Positions 16,815-25,596 of a stretch of 64,000 nt of DNA are shown one piece after another (position 1 is the first letter of the stretch; every line of letters begins with the position of its first letter). A program made the translations under genes and the position numbers. Below the pieces are notes generated by a model. It saw only the letters and a list, made by a program, of their open reading frames with translations. It was not told the origin of the DNA and made no database searches. This DNA is from Scytonematopsis contorta HA4267-MV1 (lineage in GTDB: Bacteria; Cyanobacteriota; Cyanobacteriia; Cyanobacteriales; Nostocaceae): NCBI GenBank assembly GCA_019359035.1, contig JAHHIC010000079.1:1-64000 (forward strand), given 5' to 3'.

Positions 16815-17150
16815 TTGAACTAATAAAAAGTTCATCCCTTACGGGTGGTTTTCTATGCCAAAGTTTTACCAGGTTTTTATCAGCAACACTTCCCCTCTAC
16901 CTGTAAGGATGTTTAATCACTGACCGCAGTGTCACGGGACTAGAAAACGGCTCGCTACACTTATATCCCGGAGTGCCTATATCATTCTGGCAAACGTAGC
17001 AACCCTTGCATAACGAGTTACTGAGGCTAATGACGAGCTTCAATAAGTTGTCTTCTAGAAGCCCACACTGTACCGCAAGCGGTCAGTGTGTGGAGTCGTC
17101 ACTCATTCTCCTTGTTTAGCTATGCGGCACCTTTCGTTTTCGCGTAACTC
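16815..17150 (-). ncRNA. Putative omega-RNA scaffold of IscB
   Basis: IscB scaffolds are encoded immediately 5' of the iscB gene, which here means 16801 upward. This roughly 340-bp stretch has no ORF but several stems. One is at 17062-17093 (CCCACACTGTACCGC with GCGGTCAGTGTGTGG), and one near the gene is ATCCCTTACGGGT (16834-16846). The guide would lie at the 5' end of the RNA, beyond about 17150. Exact ends cannot be set by reading. Confidence 0.55.
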
Positions 17151-17396
17151 ATATCTTGCACCTACCGAATAAACCCAGAAAATACAAATAAATTCTGTAA
17201 AAAGGTGACAATAAATAATCATCATAGTTTAAGTAAGGGAAAGTTAAAAATAAACTATAAAACAAAGTACTATTACGTAAATACATCTGTAAGCGCTCTA
17301 TTGTAGGGACTGCGATTACATTTCAAGATTTGCTATGAGGACTCAAAACATGAGAAAAAGGGCGTTGAAATGTATTTTGAATAAAGCAAGAAAAAA

Positions 17397-17667
17397 ATGG
17401 AATCTATTCTTGCCCACGCCCAGAACTTAGTGTACACCTTACTATCTTTGATGCCTTCTACATACCAACAAAAAAATCTGGAATCTATGTTGGGGTTGTT
17501 CTTAGAAGCACATGGATATCCGTTACCTGAGCATAGTAAAGGTAAGTCTGCTAGTGCCTTAAGCAGATTTCTTAACATCTATAATTGGTCAACACGTAAT
17601 GTAATTCGCACTACTCGCACTCGCATAATTCATGAGATTTTATCTGAGTGTCCAAAGGGGCGTAAAC
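17397..17667 (+). pseudogene. N-terminal fragment of a DDE-type IS transposase
   Basis: About 90 residues remain (SILAHAQNLVYTLLSLMPS, SASALSRFLNIYNWSTRNV, IHEILSECPKGRK). They resemble the start of a cyanobacterial IS transposase. The frame then runs into the terminal repeat of the element at 17668 and stops. No catalytic part survives. The IS4-like family assignment is from memory of similar proteins. Confidence 0.5.
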
Positions 17668-17904
17668 GGCTAGAACGTACCCAAACGGGAAAATAGTACG
17701 CTAAGAAATTACTATTATTCTTCAAATCCTCCCTTAGCAAGACTTTCAGCAATAATCTAGCTTTGATATTTTAAACCACTTTTTTGGCTTTTTGTCCAAA
17801 TTTTTTGGATGGTTGTGAAACCTTAAAACACTTACTATGTAAAGGATTCAGTTTTTTCCTCTAAACCTTAGCGTACTATTTTCCCATTTCGGTACGTTCT
17901 AGCC
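17668..17904. mobile_element. 237-bp non-autonomous element with Tn3-type 38-bp ends
   Basis: The left end (17668-17705) starts GGCTAGAACGTACC and finishes TAGTACGCTAAG. The right end (17867-17904) is its inverted copy with 36 of 38 bases matching. The ends belong to the same family as those of the Tn3 transposon at 30000-35201. The inside has no ORF. The flanks (TAAAC and TACTT) are not duplicated, and unrelated gene fragments lie on either side, which suggests a deletion or recombination between copies. Confidence 0.85.
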
Positions 17905-18050
17905 TACTTCTAAAGAAGAATTATCTATTAATCCGCCAAACATTGAAGAAATTAAACAAATTGCTAAAACACAAAATTCAACTTTAGTTCAGTATTCTAT
18001 CGTTCATGACGAAAATAAAGTTAAAGATAAACCAAAGATTAACGAATCAT
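17905..18050 (+). pseudogene. CHAT-domain (caspase-like) protein fragment
   Basis: The open stretch PPNIEEIKQIAKTQNSTLVQ followed by YSIVHDENKVK resembles the start of the CHAT peptidase domain of cyanobacterial TPR-CHAT proteins. Only about 45 residues remain and the frame begins at the transposon end, so it is a remnant. Intact CHAT genes commonly sit beside sigma-like/DUF1822 operons such as that at 20657-23531. Confidence 0.4.
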
Positions 18051-18103
18051 ACCTTTGCATAATGCGGGATATGTTCAGTAAATTTACGTATTTTTCATTA
18101 CAT

Positions 18104-20011
18104 TTAAATTAAATCAACTTTTCCAGAATCTATAATTTCTGAAATAAATGGTGAAGGATTAGAAGCGGTGATAACCAAATAATCTTCGGGACGAGTAATA
18201 GCAATGTACGTTAAACACCGTTCTTGGATTTCCGTTGTATCATCAAACTGCCGTGGTAAATGGTCTGCCCACATGAAGATAACAGCACGGTATTGTAATC
18301 CTTTCGCAGAATGGATAGTTTGAACTTTGATTCCTGGGTCATTAATTCTAGTTTTCGCTCTAAAATTATCAGGGTCGTTAAGCCAAACGACAGTACTAAG
18401 TTCACTCAAGCTTTCTATCATTCCTTTCAGGATTGGCTTGTCGTAATAAGGTGCTACAGGGTATAAAACTCCAATTTCCTCTGGTTTGAGCGGTGTAATA
18501 TCTTTACCAAACCATTTACCGTCAAGTAAACCTTTGACTATACCTAAAACTTTAGTACATTCAGCGCGACGATTTTCTAATTTTATAAAAGCAGGCTTAA
18601 TTCCAGTACGACGCTGGCACTTCTCTGGGTCAACAAACAATGACAGTATGGTATTTTCTGTTTGTTCGCTCTGAACAGTCGGGGTATTAAATACAGCAGC
18701 TAACTCAACAATCTCGCGGGAATTACGGTAATTTTTATCAAGGTCAAACTTTTTATAAATTGTTCTACCTTTAGCTTGAATACCAATATTGCTCCAAGGT
18801 ACTTTAGTTTTTCTGTATAGACTTTGATTGCCATCACCAACTATTATTAAGTCACCATCGTTTGGTTCCTGCATAGCCTCTAAAATACATTTGAACCAAG
18901 AATCAGCAAAATCTTGAGCTTCATCAATTAATATCGTGTCGTAGCGATGAGTATCAGAACACCCGTTTTCAAGAACCTCCAGAAAACGATTACCAAGTTC
19001 TTCGTTCTGTTCGCCTTGATGACGAACGCAACCGTTAGCTTTTGCCCAACCATCAAAATGCTTTACTTTAACATTTTTACAATCACCAACTGCATTACTT
19101 AAATAAGTTGATAAAGTAACGTTGTAACACAGCATCAAAATTTGAGCGTCTGGCTTTTGGGCACTAAGCAAACGTGCTTTAGCAACAAGTATAACAGTTT
19201 TACCCGAGCCAGCTACACCATAGATAATACGATGTCCATCACCAATATTTCGTGCATTGTTTTCTTGACGCAAGTCTAAAACTTTTATATCTGGAACAAC
19301 GTTTGGAATCTCTGCAAAACTTGATTCTTCAGGTATCTCAGGCTTTTTGGCTAGACTCAAATTTGACATTAATTGAATTTCTGGGTGAATAATAGCCCTC
19401 ACAGTATCAACTTGTTTTGAACTTAACCAAGGAAATTCCCAAGATGGATTAAAGTAAGCCTTGATTGACCTATATAATTCATCTGCAGTTAAGTTCTCAT
19501 CTCCCCAATTTAGAAGAATATCCCGTGTAGCAACTTTGCTAGATGGGAAAATTTCTGTTAAATCGCCTCTTGAATGTTCTTTTAACTGTTTGGCGGTAGC
19601 ATTAGAAAGAATTGCTAAATGTGCAAATGGAAAAATAAACTTGTTTTGATGTTCTCCTTCTGACTTCAACAAGTGTTGTCCATAATTATGGCTTCTACAT
19701 CTATCCATCAGGGATAGCATATAGTCGCGTGCTTGTCTAACTGGATGATTGTAAGTAACTATACCTTGAGTTTCTTGAATACGAACAGAATTAGAATCAC
19801 CACCTAAAATGTTTTTGGGATACCAACCCTTAACCTCAATAACCAAAAGTCCCATATCCGGAAGTATAACAATAAAATCTGGATATCGGTCTTCAACTAT
19901 TGCTTCGTAGTAGACCACGCAGTAGTCAGGGAGTTTTTTCAAAACTGAAAATAGCTTCTCTTCTCCAGCAGAAGCACGTGCCGGAAGTTTATCAGGAATT
20001 ATTTCTGCCAT
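18104..20011 (-). CDS. NERD nuclease-domain + UvrD-like superfamily 1 helicase
   Basis: The 635-residue protein begins with a NERD domain (about 12-110) with the PD-(D/E)xK pattern Asp45 ... Glu59-Val-Lys61 (YPDFIVI ... LLVIEVKGW). The helicase part has Walker A GVAGSGKT (265-272) and the DEAQDF motif II. Motif IV/V-like segments are LDKNYRNSREI and TIHSAKGLQYRAVIF, and the C-terminal motif VI region is YIAITRPEDYLVIT. Such fusions process or degrade DNA and occur in defence islands, but stand-alone forms are also found outside them. It has no operon partner in the same direction. Both nuclease and ATPase residues are intact. Confidence 0.85.
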   Translation of the reverse strand: MAEIIPDKLPARASAGEEKLFSVLKKLPDYCVVYYEAIVEDRYPDFIVILPDMGLLVIEVKGWYPKNILGGDSNSVRIQETQGIVTYNHPVRQARDYMLSLMDRCRSHNYGQHLLKSEGEHQNKFIFPFAHLAILSNATAKQLKEHSRGDLTEIFPSSKVATRDILLNWGDENLTADELYRSIKAYFNPSWEFPWLSSKQVDTVRAIIHPEIQLMSNLSLAKKPEIPEESSFAEIPNVVPDIKVLDLRQENNARNIGDGHRIIYGVAGSGKTVILVAKARLLSAQKPDAQILMLCYNVTLSTYLSNAVGDCKNVKVKHFDGWAKANGCVRHQGEQNEELGNRFLEVLENGCSDTHRYDTILIDEAQDFADSWFKCILEAMQEPNDGDLIIVGDGNQSLYRKTKVPWSNIGIQAKGRTIYKKFDLDKNYRNSREIVELAAVFNTPTVQSEQTENTILSLFVDPEKCQRRTGIKPAFIKLENRRAECTKVLGIVKGLLDGKWFGKDITPLKPEEIGVLYPVAPYYDKPILKGMIESLSELSTVVWLNDPDNFRAKTRINDPGIKVQTIHSAKGLQYRAVIFMWADHLPRQFDDTTEIQERCLTYIAITRPEDYLVITASNPSPFISEIIDSGKVDLI

Positions 20012-20656
20012 AGAATTAAATCTCTAATCGTATTGTATAAACATCAATCAACTTTCTACTTGCTAAAAATGATGTAGTTCACCCGAAAGTATTGAGGCTG
20101 TAATTACTAGAGTCTTAAGTAGTACACTTGAATAGACTTAGGTATTTCATCGTACACTTACTTAATTGGTTTACCTTTGCTTACTTTATTGATTTTTTCA
20201 AAAATTTTTTGCCAAAAAAAGAAACTTTATGTCGAAATGCCTGCAAGAAAAGGCTATAGCTCTTACTGTTAGTAGTCCACCACAGACGCTATGAGGGTGA
20301 TTTATTAATAAGTCCTGGCGATTTCTAATCTTTAGGGCTATAGCAAGAAGGCATATTAGGGATAAACTGAACTCGTGAAGGCTCTTGATAACTCTGTATC
20401 TCATCTGAAAATCAGAAAAATCAATAAAACAATTAAGGGCAAACCAATTAAGAATACAGAGGTATTGAAGCTGGGGGGTGGTCTAAAACTATGATTCCTA
20501 TAATTTCTTGGTTGGCTATATGTTATTCATACTACATGGATTATTAATTTTTTATAGTATAAATAACTTTATTATCTGTTATACAAGTAAATTGTATACA
20601 GACAGGGGTGCATTTTACAGAAAATTCCCATTTGACTGACGCGCACAGAGGTTAAT
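20012..20656. other. Divergent intergenic region with a short palindrome
   Basis: This 645-bp AT-rich region lies between the NERD-helicase and the sigma-like operon. ATACAAGTAAATTGTAT (20581-20597) is a 6-bp-arm palindrome about 60 bases upstream of the plus-strand start and could be an operator. A small open frame at 20198-20404 (minus) has no gene-like features and is not called. Confidence 0.4.
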
Positions 20657-22300
20657 ATGTTCAGCCAGCCACCAAAACTACCCTGTCGAGGAATAAAAGA
20701 GAAATTTTTTCAATATATAAACGTTAGGAGCGATAAGGCTTACTCAACTATTCAATGGAAATCTGAAACTCATTTGCAGCGTAATTTGGAGTTATATAAA
20801 AGCCAGCATGATAAATTTATTTATTTGTTTAATGAGCAAGATAACATCAGAGAGTTAGTTCAGTTCTGGATAGATATAGCTGTTAACAAACTACCATCTC
20901 AAGAAAGCTGGGAACCTGCTAACCGAGTCCAAAAGGCATGGGAACACTTAACTGTTTACTGCGAAGAAAGTTGTTATCATGCAGCTTATCAAGTTTGTAA
21001 AGATGATAGGACTCAATCTTGGGAAGAGTTTATATTTTTAGCAAGATGCTTAATTTACGACCATGATAAATTTAGAAAAATTTTATCTAAGTATGATTGT
21101 ATAAGTTCTTCTCTAGATGCTTATATAACTAAAGTTTTAATCAACAATATTAAAGATAAAGCATGTGTGAGTAAGTTTTCTAAATGGAGACTATTTTTAC
21201 ACAAAAGCGAGAAAGAGCTTAAAGAAGCATTAAATAGATATGGAACATACGAACCTGAAGTTTCCCAATATTTATTTGCGCGAAAATATTTTAAACAAGT
21301 TTACCAAATGAATAAACTTCAAAATCCTACTCAAGCAAAAGGACAGAAGTATCCAGAACCTGATGATGCTGATTTTGGAGAAATCATTAATTACTATAAT
21401 GCTGAGAAATCCCTGACTTCCACACCTCATGAAGTTGCTGCTGGTGGATGCATTACAGTTGAGCAATTAAAATCTTGGATAGAAACTTGTGTTAATGCAT
21501 TACACAATTATCCAAAGTCTACTATACCACGTGTTTCGCTGGAATCTATTCAAGAAACAGAACATGAATTTTTCAGCAATAAAGAAGTTTCGGAACTAAA
21601 TTTCTTTAATGACCCAACAGAAATAGGTATAGCGAAAAAAACTGATAAAGCTTTAAAGCAACGTTTACTAACTTTAAAAGTAGACCAACAAAAAATTCTA
21701 TTATTATATTATGGGTTTGGGCTGAATCAAGTACAGATAGCAGCTAAATTTCAAGTTACTCAAGGAACAATCGCTTCTCGTTTGAGGACAATAGAGTCGA
21801 AACTGCTAAAAACTTTATCTGAATTAAGCCAACCTAGTCAATGGATTTCACAGTATGTTAATGGTTGGCTAGTTTGTAATTACCAAGCACCAAATTACTC
21901 CCATTTAATTGATACTGCTTTAGTTGAGTCTATCAAGCAATTAAATGAAAAAGAAAAAGAAGCATTAAGACTCTGTTACGGGCAAAAGATAGATAAAAAG
22001 GTGATAGGGAATAAATTGAATATGCCTGAGTTAGACTTGACAGAATTTTTAGTAAAAATCCAAGTGAAGTTAGAAATAGCCTTAATTAAAGAAATAGAAA
22101 AATACATTAATAAATACATTAAATTATGGTTACTCAAGGAATACAAGAGTATAATTAAATCGGCTTGTAATGATTTGAATGTTATTTTACAGCCTCAGCA
22201 GCAACAGATAGAAACATTTAACGCTTTTCTAGATATTTATCTAGAAAAATCTTTACAAATTTGGCAGTTAAGGCTACAAGTAGGTGAAAAAAATGTTTGA
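20657..22300 (+). CDS. Sigma-70-like factor paired with a DUF1822 protein
   Basis: The 547-residue protein has an N-terminal region rich in aromatic and charged residues. A sigma region-4-like helix-turn-helix lies at about 337-385 (LKVDQQKILLLYYGFGLNQV then QIAAKFQVTQGTIASRLRTI). A second, weaker repeat of the same motif follows at about 430-475 (LNEKEKEALRLCYGQ). This large family occurs in cyanobacteria directly upstream of DUF1822 genes. AGAGG precedes the ATG by 6-7 bases. It overlaps the next gene by 8 bases, so the two are translationally coupled. Whether it acts as a true sigma factor or as a DNA-binding adaptor is unknown. Confidence 0.6.
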   Translation: MFSQPPKLPCRGIKEKFFQYINVRSDKAYSTIQWKSETHLQRNLELYKSQHDKFIYLFNEQDNIRELVQFWIDIAVNKLPSQESWEPANRVQKAWEHLTVYCEESCYHAAYQVCKDDRTQSWEEFIFLARCLIYDHDKFRKILSKYDCISSSLDAYITKVLINNIKDKACVSKFSKWRLFLHKSEKELKEALNRYGTYEPEVSQYLFARKYFKQVYQMNKLQNPTQAKGQKYPEPDDADFGEIINYYNAEKSLTSTPHEVAAGGCITVEQLKSWIETCVNALHNYPKSTIPRVSLESIQETEHEFFSNKEVSELNFFNDPTEIGIAKKTDKALKQRLLTLKVDQQKILLLYYGFGLNQVQIAAKFQVTQGTIASRLRTIESKLLKTLSELSQPSQWISQYVNGWLVCNYQAPNYSHLIDTALVESIKQLNEKEKEALRLCYGQKIDKKVIGNKLNMPELDLTEFLVKIQVKLEIALIKEIEKYINKYIKLWLLKEYKSIIKSACNDLNVILQPQQQQIETFNAFLDIYLEKSLQIWQLRLQVGEKNV

Positions 22301-23531
22301 CTCACATCAACTAGAAAGAGCTACCTTTAACCAATTGCGCTTAGAAGTTTCAGCTGCAGAAAAACAGCTAGCTTGGCAGGAATCTGAAAAACATTTTAGC
22401 ACCCTTTCACGTTACAACGCCTATCTTAATTCTCTTTGCTTACATTCCTTTCTCCATTACCTTCAACAATGGTTTGATGAAGAATCCACATATCATCCAA
22501 TTGTACCCAATAAGGAAAATTTGCCTAGTATTTGGGGATTAATTAATGGTACAGCAATTTTATTATCCCCAAAACGAATCATTTTAATCCCTAAGGAAAC
22601 AATCAATTTAGAGGAGCTATGCGTACCTCAAGAGTGGGTTGATATTCCTAAATTTGCAGGTGATTATTACTTAGCAATTCAGGTTCATTTAGGGATGGAT
22701 GATGAATCTTGGCTTGAAGTTTGTGGTTTTACCACTCATCGTCAACTAAAATATGAAGGTCAATATAATGAAAAAGACCGAACTTATTCTATAGCAGTAG
22801 AAAAATTGGTTGTCAACCTGACTGTTATGGAGGTGATGCAGGAACTTGAAATGCGAGCAGAAATTGCGGGAATACCTGTTTTACCAGAAGCCGAAGCCCA
22901 AGAATTGTTACAACTTTTAGGAAACCCGTCTATTTATTCTCCTCGATTACAAGTTAATGTACCTTTTGAAAAATGGGCATCACTGCTGGAGAATGATAAA
23001 TGGCGTCAGCAGTTGTATCAGCAACGTGTAGGAAGCTCGGTTATTAGTAGAAATGCAACTCCTGTCACTAACTTGTTAAATTGGTTGCAAAATAATTTTG
23101 AAGCTGGATGGGAATCTGTAAGTACAATTCTCAACACTGAATCTAAGAATTTTGCTTTTGCTTTCAGACAACGTGACACTCATGTTACAGGTATTTTTGT
23201 TGAAAGAATCAAGCTAATTGATTTAGGAATGCAGCTTGGTAATCAATCTGTGGCACTATTGCTTGCTTTAACACAGGAGCAAGAACAGAAAGTTGGTATT
23301 AAAGTACAATTGCATCCAGCAAAGGGACAAATTTACTTACCAAAAAATGTAAGACTAACTTTAATTTCTTCATCGGGAACGGTTATTCAAGAATTAGAAT
23401 CTCGCAGTCAAGATAACTTTATTCAACTGCCACGATTTACCTGCCCAACAGGAAAACGTTTTAGTATTCAGGTTGCTATTAACGATTTTAGCATTACCGA
23501 AGGCTTCGCGATTGAGCCGCAAAGTTTGTAA
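22293..23531 (+). CDS. DUF1822-family protein
   Basis: The protein has 412 residues from the ATG at 22293, which has TAGGTG just upstream; a GTG at 22284 is also in frame. It matches DUF1822: SAAEKQLAWQESEKHFSTLS, then SIWGLINGTAILLSPKRIIL, WLEVCGFTTHRQLK and a C-terminal beta-rich segment (VRLTLISSSGTVIQELESR). The last part, on expected positions of a carrier-like beta-sandwich, ends in FSITEGFAIEP. Function is unknown. These genes normally follow a sigma-like gene and often precede a TPR-CHAT gene, which is missing downstream here; a CHAT fragment occurs at 17905-18050. Confidence 0.8.
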   Translation: MFDSHQLERATFNQLRLEVSAAEKQLAWQESEKHFSTLSRYNAYLNSLCLHSFLHYLQQWFDEESTYHPIVPNKENLPSIWGLINGTAILLSPKRIILIPKETINLEELCVPQEWVDIPKFAGDYYLAIQVHLGMDDESWLEVCGFTTHRQLKYEGQYNEKDRTYSIAVEKLVVNLTVMEVMQELEMRAEIAGIPVLPEAEAQELLQLLGNPSIYSPRLQVNVPFEKWASLLENDKWRQQLYQQRVGSSVISRNATPVTNLLNWLQNNFEAGWESVSTILNTESKNFAFAFRQRDTHVTGIFVERIKLIDLGMQLGNQSVALLLALTQEQEQKVGIKVQLHPAKGQIYLPKNVRLTLISSSGTVIQELESRSQDNFIQLPRFTCPTGKRFSIQVAINDFSITEGFAIEPQSL

Positions 23532-24081
23532 TGTAAAACAATACCTTCGCCAAATTTAAGAACTGCTTCATCAATAATATACATACACATCACTATTAGT
23601 ATACTTTTAAATTGCGTCAACAGCTAAATAGTAACACTGTTATAATGCTTTTAGTATGCTATTAATGTATCTGCTCAATAAATAGGGGCGGACTACCATT
23701 TGAGGAACGATTTTACGTCATTTGAGGCTTGTCACTGAGCGATTTACCCCGGATTATTGAGCGGTTATTAACTATGCATCTGCTATCCATCCTGCTTTTA
23801 CATATTGAAACGAAGGGTCAACAAGCAATTCGCAATAAGCATTTATATGGCACGCTCTGCGTAAGCGCCACGCATAACGTAGTGTACCCGCAGGACTTAC
23901 GCGCTCAGCGTCCGCTATGTCCATATAGGAAACACTACGTGTTCACTACGTTATGCGTAGCGCTTACAGATATTTTGAATTTTGAATTGTTTTGGTCAGG
24001 ATTATCTTTTGTGGGCAGTTTCATTTAGCGTTCAACATACCAATTTCGCGCAAAAACACAAGTTACCAACTACTTTAGCAA
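23532..24081. other. Intergenic region with a large inverted repeat
   Basis: This 550-bp gap has no convincing gene. It holds the 24-bp inverted repeat listed separately (23861-23967). The open frame at 23729-24028 is created largely by that repeat and has no family resemblance. Confidence 0.5.
23861..23967. repeat. 24-bp inverted repeat around ACTACGTTATGCG
   Basis: Arms 23861-23884 (GTAAGCGCCACGCATAACGT + AGTG) and 23944-23967 match at 23 of 24 bases in inverted orientation. They enclose 59 bases with a smaller CGCTCAGCG-like motif. It is probably a dispersed cyanobacterial palindromic element. Confidence 0.7.
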
Positions 24082-25209
24082 CTACTTATGACCATAATCA
24101 GAAACCCAAGGATTAACTTGAAATTCTGCACTTAAAAAATCAATAAAACATTGGATTTTAGTTGGAATAAATCGAGTTCTTCTATATATCGCATAAATTG
24201 GTAGTGGTGTCGGCTGATAATCTGGCAGAATAATTTTTAACTTGTTGGTTAACTTATTGGTATTTATCGGGGGAAGGCAGAGGGCAGAGGGCAGAGGGCA
24301 GAAGGGAGGAATAAGTGAAAAAGGTAACAAATAATACCCTCTGTCCGTCTGACCGCTGCCAACGGGGTATAAAACCCCACGGGATGCACGGTGCTTGCAA
24401 TCGGTTGGGGTCTGAATCCCCTTAAGAATTGCTCCTTCTGCCCTCTGCCTCCTGCCCTCTGCCTTCTTCAACACATCCCCAAATAACCAAATTGGCGAAA
24501 CTGAAATTCCAATTCCAGCTAAAACAGCTTCCCTTACGGTTGTAGAATTATTTGCTTGAAAGTTACCATACACTTGGACTTTAATTATTTCTGACTGGCT
24601 TTGAAAATGCCATTCGTTGAACGTTGATAAACGTGTGTAAACAATACAATTATGATAAATTAAATCGAATGGAGTTTGGGGTTCGTCATTTTGTTGAAAA
24701 TAATCAGTTGCGCCGACTGTAACCCGACGAGTGATACCAATTCTTTGACTAATTAAAGCTGTATCTTGAACATTACCAATTCTAATTGCTACATCTACAC
24801 CTGCCTCAACCAAATCAATAAATTGGTCGCTCACAGTTAAATCAATTTTTATCTCTGGGTATCGCATTAAAAAACTTTTCATTAACGGCATAATCACAAA
24901 CTGTCCGAAGGATACTGGACAATTCACCCGCAACAAACCACTTGGATTAACCCTTTTCCCGACACTTGCTTCTGCTGCTGTCACCGCTTCCATCACTTGA
25001 CGACAATGCTCAAAAAATCTCTCTCCCTCATCGGTTAAGCGCAAGCTACGAGTTGAACGTACCAATAACTGTATATCTAAATATTCTTCTAACGCTGCAA
25101 TTTGCTTGCTAATGGTGGGTTGCGTCGTTTCCATCTCCCGCGCAACTGCCGAGAAACTTCCTGTTTCTACTACACGTACAAAGCTTTTCATGCACTCTAT
25201 TTTATCCAT
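24082..25209 (-). CDS. LysR-family transcriptional regulator with in-frame repeat insertion
   Basis: The protein has 375 residues, about 70 more than usual for LysR. Residues 1-60 form the winged helix-turn-helix (SFSAVAREMETTQPTISKQI) and 90-305 the effector-binding domain (VNCPVSFGQFVIMPLMKSFL). Between GDVLK and KLKIILPDYQ, where LysR proteins usually need only a few residues, lies a roughly 68-residue segment. It is encoded by the dispersed repeat at 24273-24466. The frame is kept, so the protein may be functional with a surface loop or may be impaired. It is divergent from the SDR gene, its probable target along with the peroxiredoxin-like gene. Confidence 0.85.
   Translation of the reverse strand: MDKIECMKSFVRVVETGSFSAVAREMETTQPTISKQIAALEEYLDIQLLVRSTRSLRLTDEGERFFEHCRQVMEAVTAAEASVGKRVNPSGLLRVNCPVSFGQFVIMPLMKSFLMRYPEIKIDLTVSDQFIDLVEAGVDVAIRIGNVQDTALISQRIGITRRVTVGATDYFQQNDEPQTPFDLIYHNCIVYTRLSTFNEWHFQSQSEIIKVQVYGNFQANNSTTVREAVLAGIGISVSPIWLFGDVLKKAEGRRQRAEGAILKGIQTPTDCKHRASRGVLYPVGSGQTDRGYYLLPFSLIPPFCPLPSALCLPPINTNKLTNKLKIILPDYQPTPLPIYAIYRRTRFIPTKIQCFIDFLSAEFQVNPWVSDYGHK
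24273..24466. repeat. GGCAGAGGG interspersed repeat, copy 1 (inside the LysR gene)
   Basis: The copy starts GAAGGCAGAGGGCAGAGGG and ends CCCTCTGCCTTC, so its ends are inverted repeats. The core contains CGGGGTATAAAACCCCACGG and GGTTGGGGTCTGAATCCCC. It keeps the reading frame of the host gene. Confidence 0.85.
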
Positions 25210-25224
25210 AATTCCTCGAATAAA

Positions 25225-25420
25225 GAAGGCAGAGGGCAGGAGGCAGAGGGCTTTATGAGCAATTCTTAAGGGGATTCAGACCCCAACCGATTGCAAGCAC
25301 CGTGTATCCCGTGGGGTTTTATACCCCGTTGACAGCGGTCAGACGGAACATAGGGTATTCTTTGTTACCTTTTTCACTTATTCCTCCCTTCTGCCCTCAG
25401 CACGGATGCCCTCTGCCTTC
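25225..25420. repeat. GGCAGAGGG interspersed repeat, copy 2 (inverted)
   Basis: It carries the same core in the opposite orientation to copy 1 (GGGGATTCAGACCCCAACCG, then GTGGGGTTTTATACCCCG). It lies in the LysR-SDR divergent promoter region, which leaves about 175 bases before the SDR start. Confidence 0.85.
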
Positions 25421-25596
25421 CCCCGATAATTCCTAACGGGAATGAAAAAATTGTACGTTGATTCATTCCAAATAGGCATAAATTATATTCCAATCTACCT
25501 GCTTCTCAAATCTATAGCAATAAATCATGATGAATATATCGAAGCGCAAAAAACACCGCAAAACAAGCAAACCAGTAAATTTACAAGGAGAATTTT

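Noticed and set aside
23729-24028. 99-aa open frame between DUF1822 and LysR
   Set aside because: Much of it is translated inverted repeat (23861-23967); no recognisable protein.
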